From assembly GCA_964247055.1 (NCBI GenBank), contig OZ176051.1, forward strand, positions 13,764,001 through 13,828,000: a stretch of DNA of 64,000 nucleotides. The letters run 5' to 3'. The position numbers and the translations under genes are program-made. The notes beneath the pieces were generated by a model, which saw only the letters and a program-made list of their open reading frames with translations, did no database searches and had not been told where the DNA came from. The stretch is from Paragordius varius. Taxonomy: Eukaryota; Nematomorpha. Shown one piece after another: positions 26,345-50,561 of the stretch (its first letter is position 1; each line of letters begins with the position of its first letter).

Positions 26345-26500
26345 AATTATAGTATTTTTTGTTAGTTCATTGCCAACATTCGGGAAGTCATCAGGAAATT
26401 TGTTTAAAAAAGTACTTTTTTCTTAGATTTCGTAAAATTTTATTTTTAAAATTTCTCACGGGCCGCAGAAACATTTTGGAGGTGTCCGCAATAAAAATTA
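26345..26500. repeat. Dispersed repeat shared with 44870-45020
   Basis: Shared landmarks in the same order: GTTNNTTGCCAANATTCGG, GGAAATTTGTT, TTCTTAGATTTCGTA and CGGGCCGCAGA. The G+C-rich GGGCCGC end resembles the hAT-like MITEs in this window, so this may be one half of such an element. Confidence 0.6.
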
Positions 26501-27919
26501 ACAAAATGAAGTACTCAAATACACAATAAACGTTAATTAAAAAATAAACAACTACATCATACAATTTTATCAAGTTTAATGAATTTTATATATCATAAGT
26601 TAACAATTTTACCGTATTCATTAAATTATAAATCAAAATATTTTAATGCATCTGTCACCATTGTGTCACACACATCACACCCAATAATAATATATAATAA
26701 ATTGAGAGAGGATTAGCGCAAAACATCACATATTATATTATCAAATATTAAATGCTTAATATATATATTATAATTGAAATCTTCAAATCAATAAATATAT
26801 TTATATATAAACGATTGTTGGTATAATACTATTTTTTTATTATATTTATATAATTTTTATCATGTATCAAGTTCATGGTCAGATTACAACATTACAGTAG
26901 GTATGTATAATTTATTTTAATAGATACTTGAAATTATAATTTGAAATTTTTCTTTTAAATTTCTTCCATTGCTATTTGAGCTTAAACGAAAGATTAATGT
27001 AATAATATAATATATAGATATTCGATAACTTTAAATTAATTTTATATTTAAATCTTAGTTGCCTTAATTTTATGGTAGGATTATCTGGCTTATTTTTTGA
27101 TTTGTTGTGCTTATAAATTTTGCTTCTTTTAATTGTTTGGATACACCGTGATTATATATGGTTATGTTTTTTAATAGAAGAAAATGAAAATTTTAGGTTA
27201 GGAGTTAATGTTATTGGGATAACTTAAGCGGAATTAATCAAACGCTTCATTATATTTAATTTAATAGAGTACTCAATTCAACCAATTTAAAAATAAGTAT
27301 GTTATCCAGAAAATCCAAAGTTAATATAAATCCATCTTAATTCAAATTTTTTAATATAAATGAATGCATCTCATTAGTTACAACATTTTTTATTCTAAGT
27401 GTATAAATTATTTAACTTTTTATGATCAACCTATTGTCAAAGTCTGTCTTGAAACCGGTTAAAATTTTACACTTTCAGGGACTTTTTAGGGAGTATTTGA
27501 TTCATTTCTTTGGCCTCTAACTATAAATGAAGATAAAAACGGTATCATGTTTAAGAACCCGACAAATTAATTTTCTACTTTACTTTTGTTTTATAAATTT
27601 ATGGAAGGTGGTTGAAAAAACCCACTTTAAAATGCTCAATCATAAATTAGGATCAAAGCAATCGACATATTTTAATCGTAGTAATTTTTAAATATTTACA
27701 AAAATTTAAAATTTATATTTTGGATTATGTGTATTTATCGTTTGGAATTCACATTAGGCACTTTTTCCAAATTCTTAATAAAATGCAAATATCAAACAAT
27801 TTAACTCACAGTTAATTAAATTGTGAGACAAAAAATTATTTTGGAGGATAAATAAGCAAAATCGCTTTGGGTTTGGCTTTTTATATTACTGTTGGCAGAA
27901 ACGATTTTATATTAATATG

Positions 27920-28060
27920 TTTAAGAGGTAGGGCGCCGGACCCTTCCACTCAAACCCCGAACGGAATGATTTTATTAGCCTGTTAAAGTTTTCACAATCC
28001 TTTTAAACACAATTTCAGCCTCCTTGTCCTATAAAAAGGAAAAAAGTAACTCGGTGTATA
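27920..28060 (+). mobile_element. tRNA-derived SINE copy
   Basis: Landmarks in order: AAGAGGTAGGGCGCCGGACC, the B-box-like ACTCAAACCCCGAACGG, an ACACAATTTCAGCC segment and the tail TATAAAAAGGAAAAAAG. They match the copy at 45268-45470, with many differences between. Confidence 0.6.
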
Positions 28061-28089
28061 TTTTTTTATGTTTTATAGTAAACATGCTC

Positions 28090-28205
28090 AAAAGGCGCAT
28101 CACTGTCAATTAGACCTGGTTAGTTTTAAAGCTTTTGCAAGTCCTGAATACAATTTTAGCTAACCTTTTATTAAAGTAGTTAAAAAGCGCCTCTAAAGCT
28201 ATATA
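28090..28205 (+). mobile_element. Possible worn 3' half of a SINE copy
   Basis: AAGTCCTGAATACAATTTTA matches the AAGTCCTGATTACAATTTA segment of the copy at 17838-17995, followed by AACCTTTTATTAAAGTAG. The tRNA-like head is not recognisable, so this could be a fragment or coincidence. Confidence 0.35.
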
Positions 28206-28439
28206 TTTTTACTATTAAAAATGTGAAATATATACAGGTGGGTATGATATATAACAAAGTTTTTCCATAATTAGAACTTCATAACCTTTTTACATTTTTG
28301 TTTGCGATGACAGAGCTTAATCTAGTAAATAAACTATTGAAATTTGTTTTAATTATCTAATATTTAATATTATTCTACTGTACTAAACATAAAAGCTTAT
28401 ATTTTTTACAATTTTGTAACTTCTAGAGACCAAATAAAG

Positions 28440-28800
28440 ACAGCTCCAAAAGACGATTGCAATAAACAGCTGATTTTAAAATAAAAAATTATCACGTTTT
28501 TTCTGATCAAATTTCCCCGGAAAGCCTACTTAAGTTAATTTGCATTTTTTAAAAATATATACATTTATTTGTCTGTAGCGATTTAAAAAAAAAGAAGAAA
28601 AAAATGGCGGTGAAAAAGTTGAGATGAGGATTTTTTTGCCATTTTACATTTTTGTGAATAAATATTTTTGAGAATGTTCCTTATAAGACTAAAGAAAACA
28701 TATTTTTTAATTCAGCCTAATACCTTTAATTTTAAAGATATTTGAATTTCGTATCGCTTGGGGATAAAAACAACCCCAAAAAGCCATGAAATGTTAACAA
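28440..28800 (+). repeat. Copy of the 'AGCTGAT' MITE family
   Basis: Landmarks: GACAGCTCCAAAAGACGATT, AAACAGCTGATTTT, TTTATTTGTCTGTAGCGATT, ATGGCGGTGAAAAAGTTGAG and the end motif CGCTTGGGGATAAAAAC. All recur in the same order at 51295-51640. Confidence 0.7.
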
Positions 28801-29175
28801 AATTTTAAGGATAAAAGAACGTTTAATATTAGAGAATAATATTTGTTGTTTTTACCATATGAAACTGTAAATACACAAAATATTGATATGTGCTTTTTCC
28901 CCAATAAATCTATCGTATACTCACCATAGAAAAGTAAATTGAAAATATGGCTAAAATAGTAAAACCGTTTTGAATCGCTGTTTAAAAAGCTATTGGCTTT
29001 TAAAAAAGTGATTATTGAGCCAATACCTAATTATAATATGGAAAATATTAATCAAATCGTTAAAATTTTATTATTATTAAAAAATAATCTGTAAAATTTT
29101 ACTAAAGATTGTTTAAAGGACAAGGTAAATCGCTTATATCTATTATTAAAAAAATAATGCAATTGTTAGTCTAGG

Positions 29176-29540
29176 CCAGTGGTACTCAAACCTCGGCTCG
29201 CATGCGGCCCTAAGAATGCTTTAAAATTGCCCCATGACCATATTGATACTTAAATTATTTTTTTATTGATGAATTTTACTATACACATGGACGAATATTC
29301 GCTTAATTTAATATAAATTTATTTCTTTAGATCTAATTTGGTAATTTTTTTTACCCAATTTAAACTGTAGAAAAATTTTCCTACATTAAAAAGATTTCAA
29401 AATTTTGGCAGACGTTGTTTCTGTATTCTATTTTCTTTTTATTTTGAAACATGTATTGCATTCCTTTTTTGTATTTAAGCAAACTTTTCATCCAAACTTG
29501 CATATACATATTCTTTTCATTGCTATTCTGCATCATTCTT
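29176..29540 (+). mobile_element. hAT-like element, left end visible only
   Basis: CAGTGGTACTCAAACCTCGG is a typical hAT MITE start and resembles the start of the element at 48635 (CAGTGTCAAACCTCGGCCC). A matching right end was not identified, so the end coordinate is nominal. Confidence 0.4.
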
Positions 29541-29929
29541 TATAACTCATTCCCATAAAACATTTTTCAAATCAACATCATTAAATTTCGACCGATTTTT
29601 TTATAACATAATTCAAATTATATTCCTATTTTTTTATAAAATTTACATAAAATTTAAACATAAATTCAAAGGATGACAATGAAATGTAAATTATCCGATG
29701 AAAATCGCTTCTTTAAAAAAGAATTGGAAGAAAAATTATAGGTCGTTTTAAATATAAATTTTGTTACCTGCCTTATATGAAAGGACAACATAATTATAAA
29801 AAATACAATATTGAAAGACATTTTACAATCCATCATTCCCATAAATTACCAGAAAATCACAAGTAAAGAAAAAAAAATAAAAAAACTAACTCTTGGTGCT
29901 ACGCAGCTCGAGAAATCTTTCTTACTTCT

Positions 29930-30890
29930 TAAGGGGGAGGGGGGCAAATTTTTTGCCTTTATACGCAATCTGCACTCTTATTCAATTTATTATGATCTCA
30001 TAATTTTGGTGAAAAATAGCCTTAAAAACATATTGTTGAGCGAGTTTGATACTAAAAAGGCCCCAAGCACACCAAATTTCAACAATGTTAACAAAAATAT
30101 TTATTTAGCAATGATCTTAGTATAAAAACATAAGCAATTATTGGGTGAAACGTGCGAAAAAGGTTTATTTTTGACATCAGGTATGGCTTCTTAAGTTTTT
30201 TGAAAATTAGGTCCAAAACCACGCCATTTTTGTATGACCTCTTAGTTTTAAACCAATAAACCCCTACCCATAGACCTATATGGAAAATGCTCTGAGTTAA
30301 ATTCTTTGCCTTTATAGGAAATATTTGATTATCTTTGATACCATCGTCTCATGGGTTATTCGAAAAAATACCTCAACACTAAGTAATCGTTATTGATGGC
30401 TTATTTTTAGGGCATAAGAGCTCCAAATTAACAGTTGATAAAAAACCCGGACCTTCTTTGCCTAATTACAGGTAATATTTCAAGCTTTTAATGAGCTCCC
30501 ATGGCTTCAAATTTCAGTATAGCTTCAAAACATCGCAATTGCTATATAGGGCGCAGTTTTTGGCGGGTAGTTCCTTACCCAGGGGCAGATAAAAATGCGT
30601 TCGGGAAAATTTTTGCCTTCATATGGGGAATATCTGGAATTATGGATTCCATATGTTCCCATTTGAATCATAGTTTTTCTGAAATTCAAACGCATGTTGC
30701 ATCGATATGTGATGCAGTTGTTGGCGGGTAGCCCCCTACCCAGAGGCCAATATAAAAAAGACGTTCGATAAAAAAATTTGCCTTATAGGCGAAGTCATCA
30801 TTCATTCCATATGTTCTTACTTGTTTATGGAAGAATGGCTATAAAACTAAATAATGGTTCAATGATAGGGCTTTTTTTAGGGCGTAAAGG
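29930..30890. repeat. Degenerate tandem repeat, period about 160 bp
   Basis: TTGGCGGGTAG is followed by CCTACCC or CTTACCC, AGGGGC or AGAGGCC, a 40-base stretch and TTTTGCC. This occurs at 30561 and 30722, 161 bases apart. Weaker units are anchored by CCCCTACCCATAG (30261) and TTTGCC at about 30307, 30467, 30613 and 30776. The open frames over this array are products of the repeat, not genes. Confidence 0.6.
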
Positions 30891-30897
30891 GCTTATT

Positions 30898-30918
30898 GTG
30901 TGTGTGTGTGTGTGTGTG
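30898..30918. repeat. (TG)n microsatellite
   Basis: About ten TG units directly after the tandem array. Confidence 0.9.
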
Positions 30919-32689
30919 AACTACCTATTTTTTATATATTTTTAAATGAATTAAATCAAAATTATACTGAAAAACTAATAAACAATGTCATAAAGATATA
31001 TTTTATATTAATAATAAGTTATATTAGTTCGAAAACAAATAATATATTTTTAGGGAGAATTTGAATTGTATATGCTATATCATCTTAAATTTAAATATTT
31101 TCTTTTAAATTAATTATACTTACATTTTGGCAAATTGATAAACTACTTTAAAAACGGGTTTACCCCAAATTCGGCACATTATATATATTGTTGCATATTA
31201 TATGTTTATTATATTAAATTAAAAAATATTTAATAATTAAGGGCATACAAATTTTAAAAATCTTAGATTTAGCCCACATAAAAATATAGTAACATTACTT
31301 TTGCAGTTAATTTATAACAGAAATATTGGACCTTTTTTAATATAATAATTGTGTTATAATTATAAGACTTTAAAACCTTTATACAAAAAAAATAATTTTT
31401 GTAGATTCTAGCGAGATTGTATACTTTGGACATTTTGGGAGTTTTTTTAATTTTTATATTTTTGATAGTTCACCAGCTTTTAAAATGTGAAATAATTTAC
31501 GGGTCAAGTTGCATACAAAGGAAATACAAAAATTACTTTGAGACGGTTTTTGAAATTATTCATTAGATATTCTTATTTTTGAATCTTAAAGATCTAAAGC
31601 CTTAGACAAAGATAAAGTGCATATATTTTAGGTTTATATTTAGGATTTATATACATTATAAAGCTTCTGTGCAAAAAGAAGATAAATAATTTGTAAATTA
31701 TATAGGGGCTATTAAAAAATTTGATTATTTAAAGCGCTTAATTTTAGCAGACTAGCTTCTTAACTCTGCGGAAATCGGAATGATAAAATTATATGTTTCT
31801 ATTTTTTATTATATAACATTTATGGTTTTATAAAGTTTTTCTCACGTTTAAAGTAAAATTATTTAATAATTTTGTTATACATTTTATTTAAAACGCTCAA
31901 ATTTTATCCGTCTCAGGTACCGCACGAGTTAATCATATGTTACTACCAAAAAAGTTAAGAAACGAGTGTGCGAAAGGTAAGTGTTTTTTACACCTGCTTT
32001 GATAGAGAGATTTTTTTAAGAGGTCCCATATACATTTACAAATATTTTTGAAATGCTTTTAATTTTATTTTAATAGGTGCGATTTTTGAAATTTATACGC
32101 TTTATACCTCTATATATCAATGCTTATTAAGATTAAACAAGCCTATAAATTATATATTTTATTTAATATTATTTATTTCATTTAGCCAATTTGATTCATA
32201 AATAAAAATATTAAGAAAAATTTCTAAAAATATTTGACAATCATAATTACCTGAATATTTCGGATTTGGGCGTGTAAGTTTTTCTAAAAAATGCGAAAAT
32301 TAGAAAACCTACATTTCCCCAATTCTGGCATACACACTGTGATATATAAATTATTTACCTTAGTAAAATGCAATACTTAACCCATAAATTTATACTTTTT
32401 TTGTGATGAAGATAAAAATCCAATTAGTTATTAATTTACCACTACCTGTATAATTTTTCCAATAAAATTTTACAACAAAAAGAGGTTATTACCCATTTCA
32501 CGGCTTAAAGAGTTGTATTCTCTGGATTCTTTTTTATTATTTCTAACAAACTATTACTTCATTGTATTTTTTATTGATTTATAATTTATTTTGGTTGCAA
32601 TTTATAAAGCGTTTATCGGGGATAATTTTTTGTGTTTTTTTGATCATTTTTAGGTCTGTCTATACGTTATTTGTTTTTGCTGTTTTTAA

Positions 32690-32729
<40 letters not shown>

Positions 32730-33979
32730 TGAAAACTGTTAACAATAAAATTTCATACATCATAGAAATATTAACGATATTTTCCAAGGTGGCATCTTAA
32801 TTTGCAAGATATTTTATTTCAAGAAGAAACCACATGATTGATGGATTAATGCATTCTATACTTTGATATGTCAGCATATTAAAAATATATATATTTATAT
32901 ATTCATTTAATTATTTTTCTTGGCAAATATTTAGGAGGTGTTGTTGTCTAAATATATATGTAAGACATTTATCACAAATTTATAATAATAATAATAGAGA
33001 ACACCGTTGGTTGTTACTTTCAAGTATTAAACATGCGCACTCTTTTTCCGTGCGTTAGACATTATTTTGCTCTATTTAATAAAACACGTATTTGTGTGCT
33101 TTTACCAACTTCGCTAATTTTATATCTTTTTGAGATAACTTTTGATGTGGTGTTATGTGCTCAAAGGCTTCTAATTTTTTTTATTTTCATATATCTTATT
33201 CCTAATATCATTGTTTTAGAAACAAAATCAATTCATTGAGACCGAAGACAATAATAAAATAATTTCTCATAAAAGATTTTTTTGATTGTGAAAGCTGAAT
33301 ATATATGGATATAATTCATGAAAATCACATCATATCAAATCAAATTAAAACTGTTAGAACAGAAAAGATAGATTTGAACTCAAGATAATCGTTTGTCATG
33401 CTAATTTTGGTGTCAAAATATGGTGTCGTCTCAATTATATTTCTTTCTAATATTTATTCCGTTTCATCCTGATTGATTTTAATCAAGATATATATATGTT
33501 TGGACATTACTACAATGATATATACCACTTAAAAATGGAAAATTGAACATCTTAAAACATACATATTGCCAACCATTATAAATAATGACACTATTCTAAA
33601 TATTTAACAAAATTTCAAACCTTTGGTGCGATTTTAATCAATGATAATTTTGGAAAAATAAAAAAAACATGACATGTTGAAACTCTAAAAGTGGTATAAA
33701 ACGTATTTTTTACAATTTTTCCAATCAGCCTTATTATGTTTTGTGTAATATATTGCACTGCTATATATGAGGTTATTTAGTCATTTGTCGAAAGTATTTT
33801 TTAAATATATTGTCAATATTTTACGAATCGTATATGGATATTAAAAACGACACTGTTTTGTTGAAATACTTCTAAGACAGGACAACAACCAAAATTATCA
33901 TAAAAAATCTATTATCATTAAAATTCTAATAGAAGCGATCATTTTAGGCATAATCCAATAAAAAAAGTATTTCATAACA
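30919..33979. other. Non-coding region upstream of the SK channel gene
   Basis: No protein-coding exon was recognised. The promoter and 5' untranslated region of the SK gene should lie here, but no core promoter element could be singled out in such A+T-rich sequence. A (TA)n run occupies 32691-32725. Confidence 0.5.
32691..32725. repeat. (TA)n microsatellite
   Basis: Long TA run with one or two interruptions. Confidence 0.85.
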
Positions 33980-47276
<13,297 letters not shown>

Positions 47277-47432
47277 ACCAACAAACAGACAGACACATGT
47301 CATATATTAAACTTTTGGTGGAATTAAAAAATGCGCATGTTTTAGACCCCCCTTAGCCCCTACGCCCTTTAATTATTCTTTACGAAATAATTTATATAGT
47401 AAATAGATATATAACAATTTATATATTTAGTG

Positions 47433-47447
47433 AATAAATGCAATAAA
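47433..47447 (+). terminator. Polyadenylation signals of the SK gene
   Basis: Two AATAAA hexamers (47433-47438 and 47442-47447) lie about 160 bases after the SK stop codon at 47274-47276, the expected distance for a short 3' untranslated region. Confidence 0.5.
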
Positions 47448-47629
47448 TATATATGATACAGATATATCATTATTTTAAATGTGGTATCGTTTATAATTAG
47501 ATTCCAGGTTAGGAAACATTTTATCATCATATACTATCAGTATGTACCATGCTATATTAAATTAACAAAATTTATGATATCTGGTAATTTTGTTTTTTCC
47601 TTCTTAAATTATACTAATTGTTTAATGAA

Positions 47630-47818
47630 GTGATGTCGAACACGCCGCCCTCTGAGGCATTTGCGGCCCGCAAAAAATTAAAAATTCATATTTTGCAAAA
47701 ATATTTTTACAAATCTTAATAACTGATATTTTTAAAACAATTTTTCTGATTGAGTTAATAATTGACAAACTCAAAAATGTTATATTTGCAGTGCGACCCG
47801 CCGGGGTTGGATACCCTA
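47630..47818. mobile_element. Short hAT-like MITE, about 190 bp
   Basis: The left GTGATGTCGAACACGCCGCC and the inverse of the right end (AGGGTATCCAACCCCGGCGG) are similar terminal sequences. A TTTGCGGCCCGC box lies inside the left end. Flanking TTAATGAA and TTAATGGA could be a worn 8-bp duplication. Confidence 0.4.
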
Positions 47819-48079
47819 GGTTAATGGAATAGAAAATATATTTAAATTTAACTTATATTCTCCCAATTATACTGATAACAAAAATTATTATTTAGCCGGC
47901 AGTTCGATCCCAAGAATTAGTTGTGTTCAGTTCAAAAGCAGAAGTAGCCGGTTTATTATTTCGACATAAAAACACAAAAATATACTAAAATTAATTTTTT
48001 GACATCTAAATTTTAACCCATTAGAAAACAAATTATAGTTTTAGTTTCCTATATCGGATTTTTATTATATTAGCACTCC

Positions 48080-48400
48080 ATGACCTTTTGGGGTAATTTT
48101 ATATCCAGCGAATTAAAATTTGAAATTTTAATAAGTATTTTTTTAGGCCGAAAACAAAGTAAAATTTATTTACCCTTTTAGGCACCTCATAATGTTTAAA
48201 TTTTTTCGGCCATTTCTATTATTTTTTAAATCGCTAAGCAACAGGCAAATAAATGTATATTATGGTTAGAAAATGTAAAATATCAATAAGCTTTCAACCT
48301 ACATTTTACCAACAAAAATCTGATATATTTTGATTTTAATATAAGCTATTTGTTTTAATTGTTTTTGGTAAAAGTTTTTATTTAATTGAGTACAATACAA
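48080..48400 (-). repeat. Copy of the 'AGCTGAT' MITE family
   Basis: It carries the end motif CTTTTGGGGTAATTTTATAT at the left. Inverse landmarks of the family follow (CGGCCATTTCTATTATTTTT, GGCAAATAAATGTATATTA, AAGCTATTTGTTTTAATTG). The sequence is more diverged than the copy at 51135. Confidence 0.5.
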
Positions 48401-48634
48401 TGTTTAATAATTAAATTATATTTAAAATATTTTTCAAAACAGTAGTCTATCTACATAGCTCTGAAAAATAAACCTATTCCAATATGTCAACTATGACAAA
48501 AAAGTGAAAAAGTCATGAAGTGTTAAAATTAAATGCACTAAATGATTTTTATGATAAGTATTCAGAAAATCGGAGTTTTTGTTTTAAGCTTTAATTATAC
48601 GTTTTTTAAATTTTAAATATTTTACTGTGTATAC

Positions 48635-49316
48635 CAGTGTCAAACCTCGGCCCTACGAAGCGTATGCGGACCTAGAAGTTTATAATCCAATATTCATACT
48701 AAATTATTTTTAGTTAAATCATTGATATAGTTGAATTTAAACTGATCTTAGATTTTAAATTAATGTATTTAAAAATTAACTTAACATCATGTATTCTCAA
48801 TTCTAAATCCATATGTTAGCTCATCAGCAAAATTTAGTTTTTTATAAACGATCTCTCATTCACAGTAAAATTGGAGGCATATTTTACTATTCAAGGCATC
48901 ATAACTATATGTCGTTCATTAAATCTGAGAGTTGGATAATATGGAAATAATCTTTTTTACTTTATATATAGCCCACTATGTGCCATTATAGATGTCTTCG
49001 TACCACTTTCTGTTTTCTTTTATAAATTAATAAAAGGAAATATTAAAAAAAATGTATCACAGTAAAAATTGATTTTAAAATACCTCTGTACATTCAATTC
49101 AATTTTTTAATTATCGATTGTTTTAATTGCAAAATATTGAGTATAAAGTGTAAATTGGTAACACAATCAATTTGCAATTTACGATTATTTTAGATAGTTT
49201 TAGATTAGTCTTTTATTTTTACGTTATATATTAATATTTTTTAACTTTATGGTCACGGCCCTTGGGGCAAAAAATATTTTATTTTGCTTGGTAAATTATT
49301 TTGGTGTGCACCACTA
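48635..49316. mobile_element. hAT-like nonautonomous element, about 680 bp
   Basis: It starts CAGTGTCAAACCTCGGCCCT and ends GGTGTGCACCACTA, an imperfect inverse pair. G+C-rich boxes lie just inside both ends (TGCGGACC, GGTCACGGCCCTTGGGGC). No clear 8-bp duplication and no transposase. Confidence 0.45.
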
Positions 49317-50489
49317 GATAAACCCTTAAAACTCAGTTGATTTGAAAATTATCCTTATATTAAACAAATATGATAACCTACCGTTTCTTACTACACAATT
49401 TAAGAATAATAATATTGATTTACCAAAAAAAAATTTAAGTACAGGAGGTCATTAAATACCAATTTTACAAATATTGTTAAGCATTGATTATTGAAGAGTT
49501 TATAAAAATCATAAACAACCCTACTTAAGGTTCAAACAAACATCTCTTCAAACATTTTTTTAAAAAATCAACCAATTTTATAGGATAAAATGATGAAATA
49601 TTTCGAAAAAAATCAAAAATTGAACTCCAATCAAAATAAAAAAACCAAGTTTATTATGATATATATGTTTATAACGAGCTAAATGTTTCGGATAAGCATA
49701 GTTCGCTGTACTTTAGTCTCTACTTTCCAATCCTATATAAGGCTAACTCAAATTTTTAATTTATCCACTATTATTTCGTTGCATTTACCCTTACTACTTC
49801 TTAACCGTCTTCGCAAGGTAAAATTTTTTAACATCAAATATATAAATATGAAATTGACCTTTTTTGCCGGCTGTTTTTTTTGAGTTTTTTCCAAACTAAA
49901 ACGTAGGCCTAATTTCGATTATACAGTGGTGTGACAAGCATCTAAAGCGTCTGGTTTACGAGTTTTGTTGGCATCAAAAAATAACTCAAATTCAAAAATA
50001 TATGACGCCCCATGGATCAAATAGAATAAATATTTATATTTCATTCCTTGAGGCCTCTGTGCAAAATAGGATAAGTTATGCACCGCCAATCAATGATACT
50101 TTTTTCTACATTTATTTTAGTGATGGATATTATTTAGTTTGGGATTTGAATAGGTTCTTTCGTAGCTAAGCTATGGCTTTTTAGTCATCTTGAAAAATAT
50201 GGAGGTTGTATACTTTATTAGCTTGTACATACATATCTAGTCTAATACAATAAATGGCCAAAATAAGGCATAAAAAGGTATAGAATTTTATGCTAGTTTT
50301 TTACATGCGATATTTGGGTTCTAATTTGTAAATTAATATGTATTGATTGACCTTTAGCCTTTTAAACAGCCACTAAAATAAAATTTAGTTTTTAGCGGCC
50401 AATTTTCTATATCTAGAAATTTTTTTTGCCACACATTTGACTTTTCTTGATTATTTCAAGGCAAATATCTATAGTAAACAATAATAATT

Positions 50490-50502
50490 GATAAATATAT
50501 AG
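50490..50502 (+). promoter_or_regulatory. Possible TATA box of the secreted-peptide gene
   Basis: GATAAATATATAGG lies about 60-70 bases upstream of the ATG at 50562, leaving room for a start site near 50525. In sequence this A+T rich the match alone is weak. Confidence 0.25.
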
Positions 50503-50561
50503 GTTATTGTTCGGTATACTTACCAATTTTAATTTAGCTGAAACATCGCTAGAAAGCAAAC

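Larger units (their letters stand above)
19077..27919. other. Long non-coding region with degenerate repeats
   Basis: Almost 9 kb without a recognisable gene. Open frames of 60-83 codons occur but have no family resemblance and no supporting splice sites. Part of it (about 21600-23450) resembles the ~160-bp satellite at 29930-30890 (listed). A repeat at 26345-26500 is shared with an SK intron. Confidence 0.5.
47448..50561. other. Non-coding region between SK and the secreted-peptide gene
   Basis: Contains MITEs at 47630-47818, 48080-48400 and 48635-49316 (listed). A 66-codon frame at 49683-49883 has no family resemblance. No other gene was seen. Confidence 0.5.

Noticed and set aside
29811-30731. 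Open frames of 104 and 76 codons
   Set aside because: They lie on or next to the ~160-bp tandem array, lack splice support and resemble no protein.
49683-49883. 66-codon hydrophobic frame with a possible donor CGCAAG/GTAAAA
   Set aside because: No partner exon in phase, no signal-peptide pattern and no family resemblance were found.
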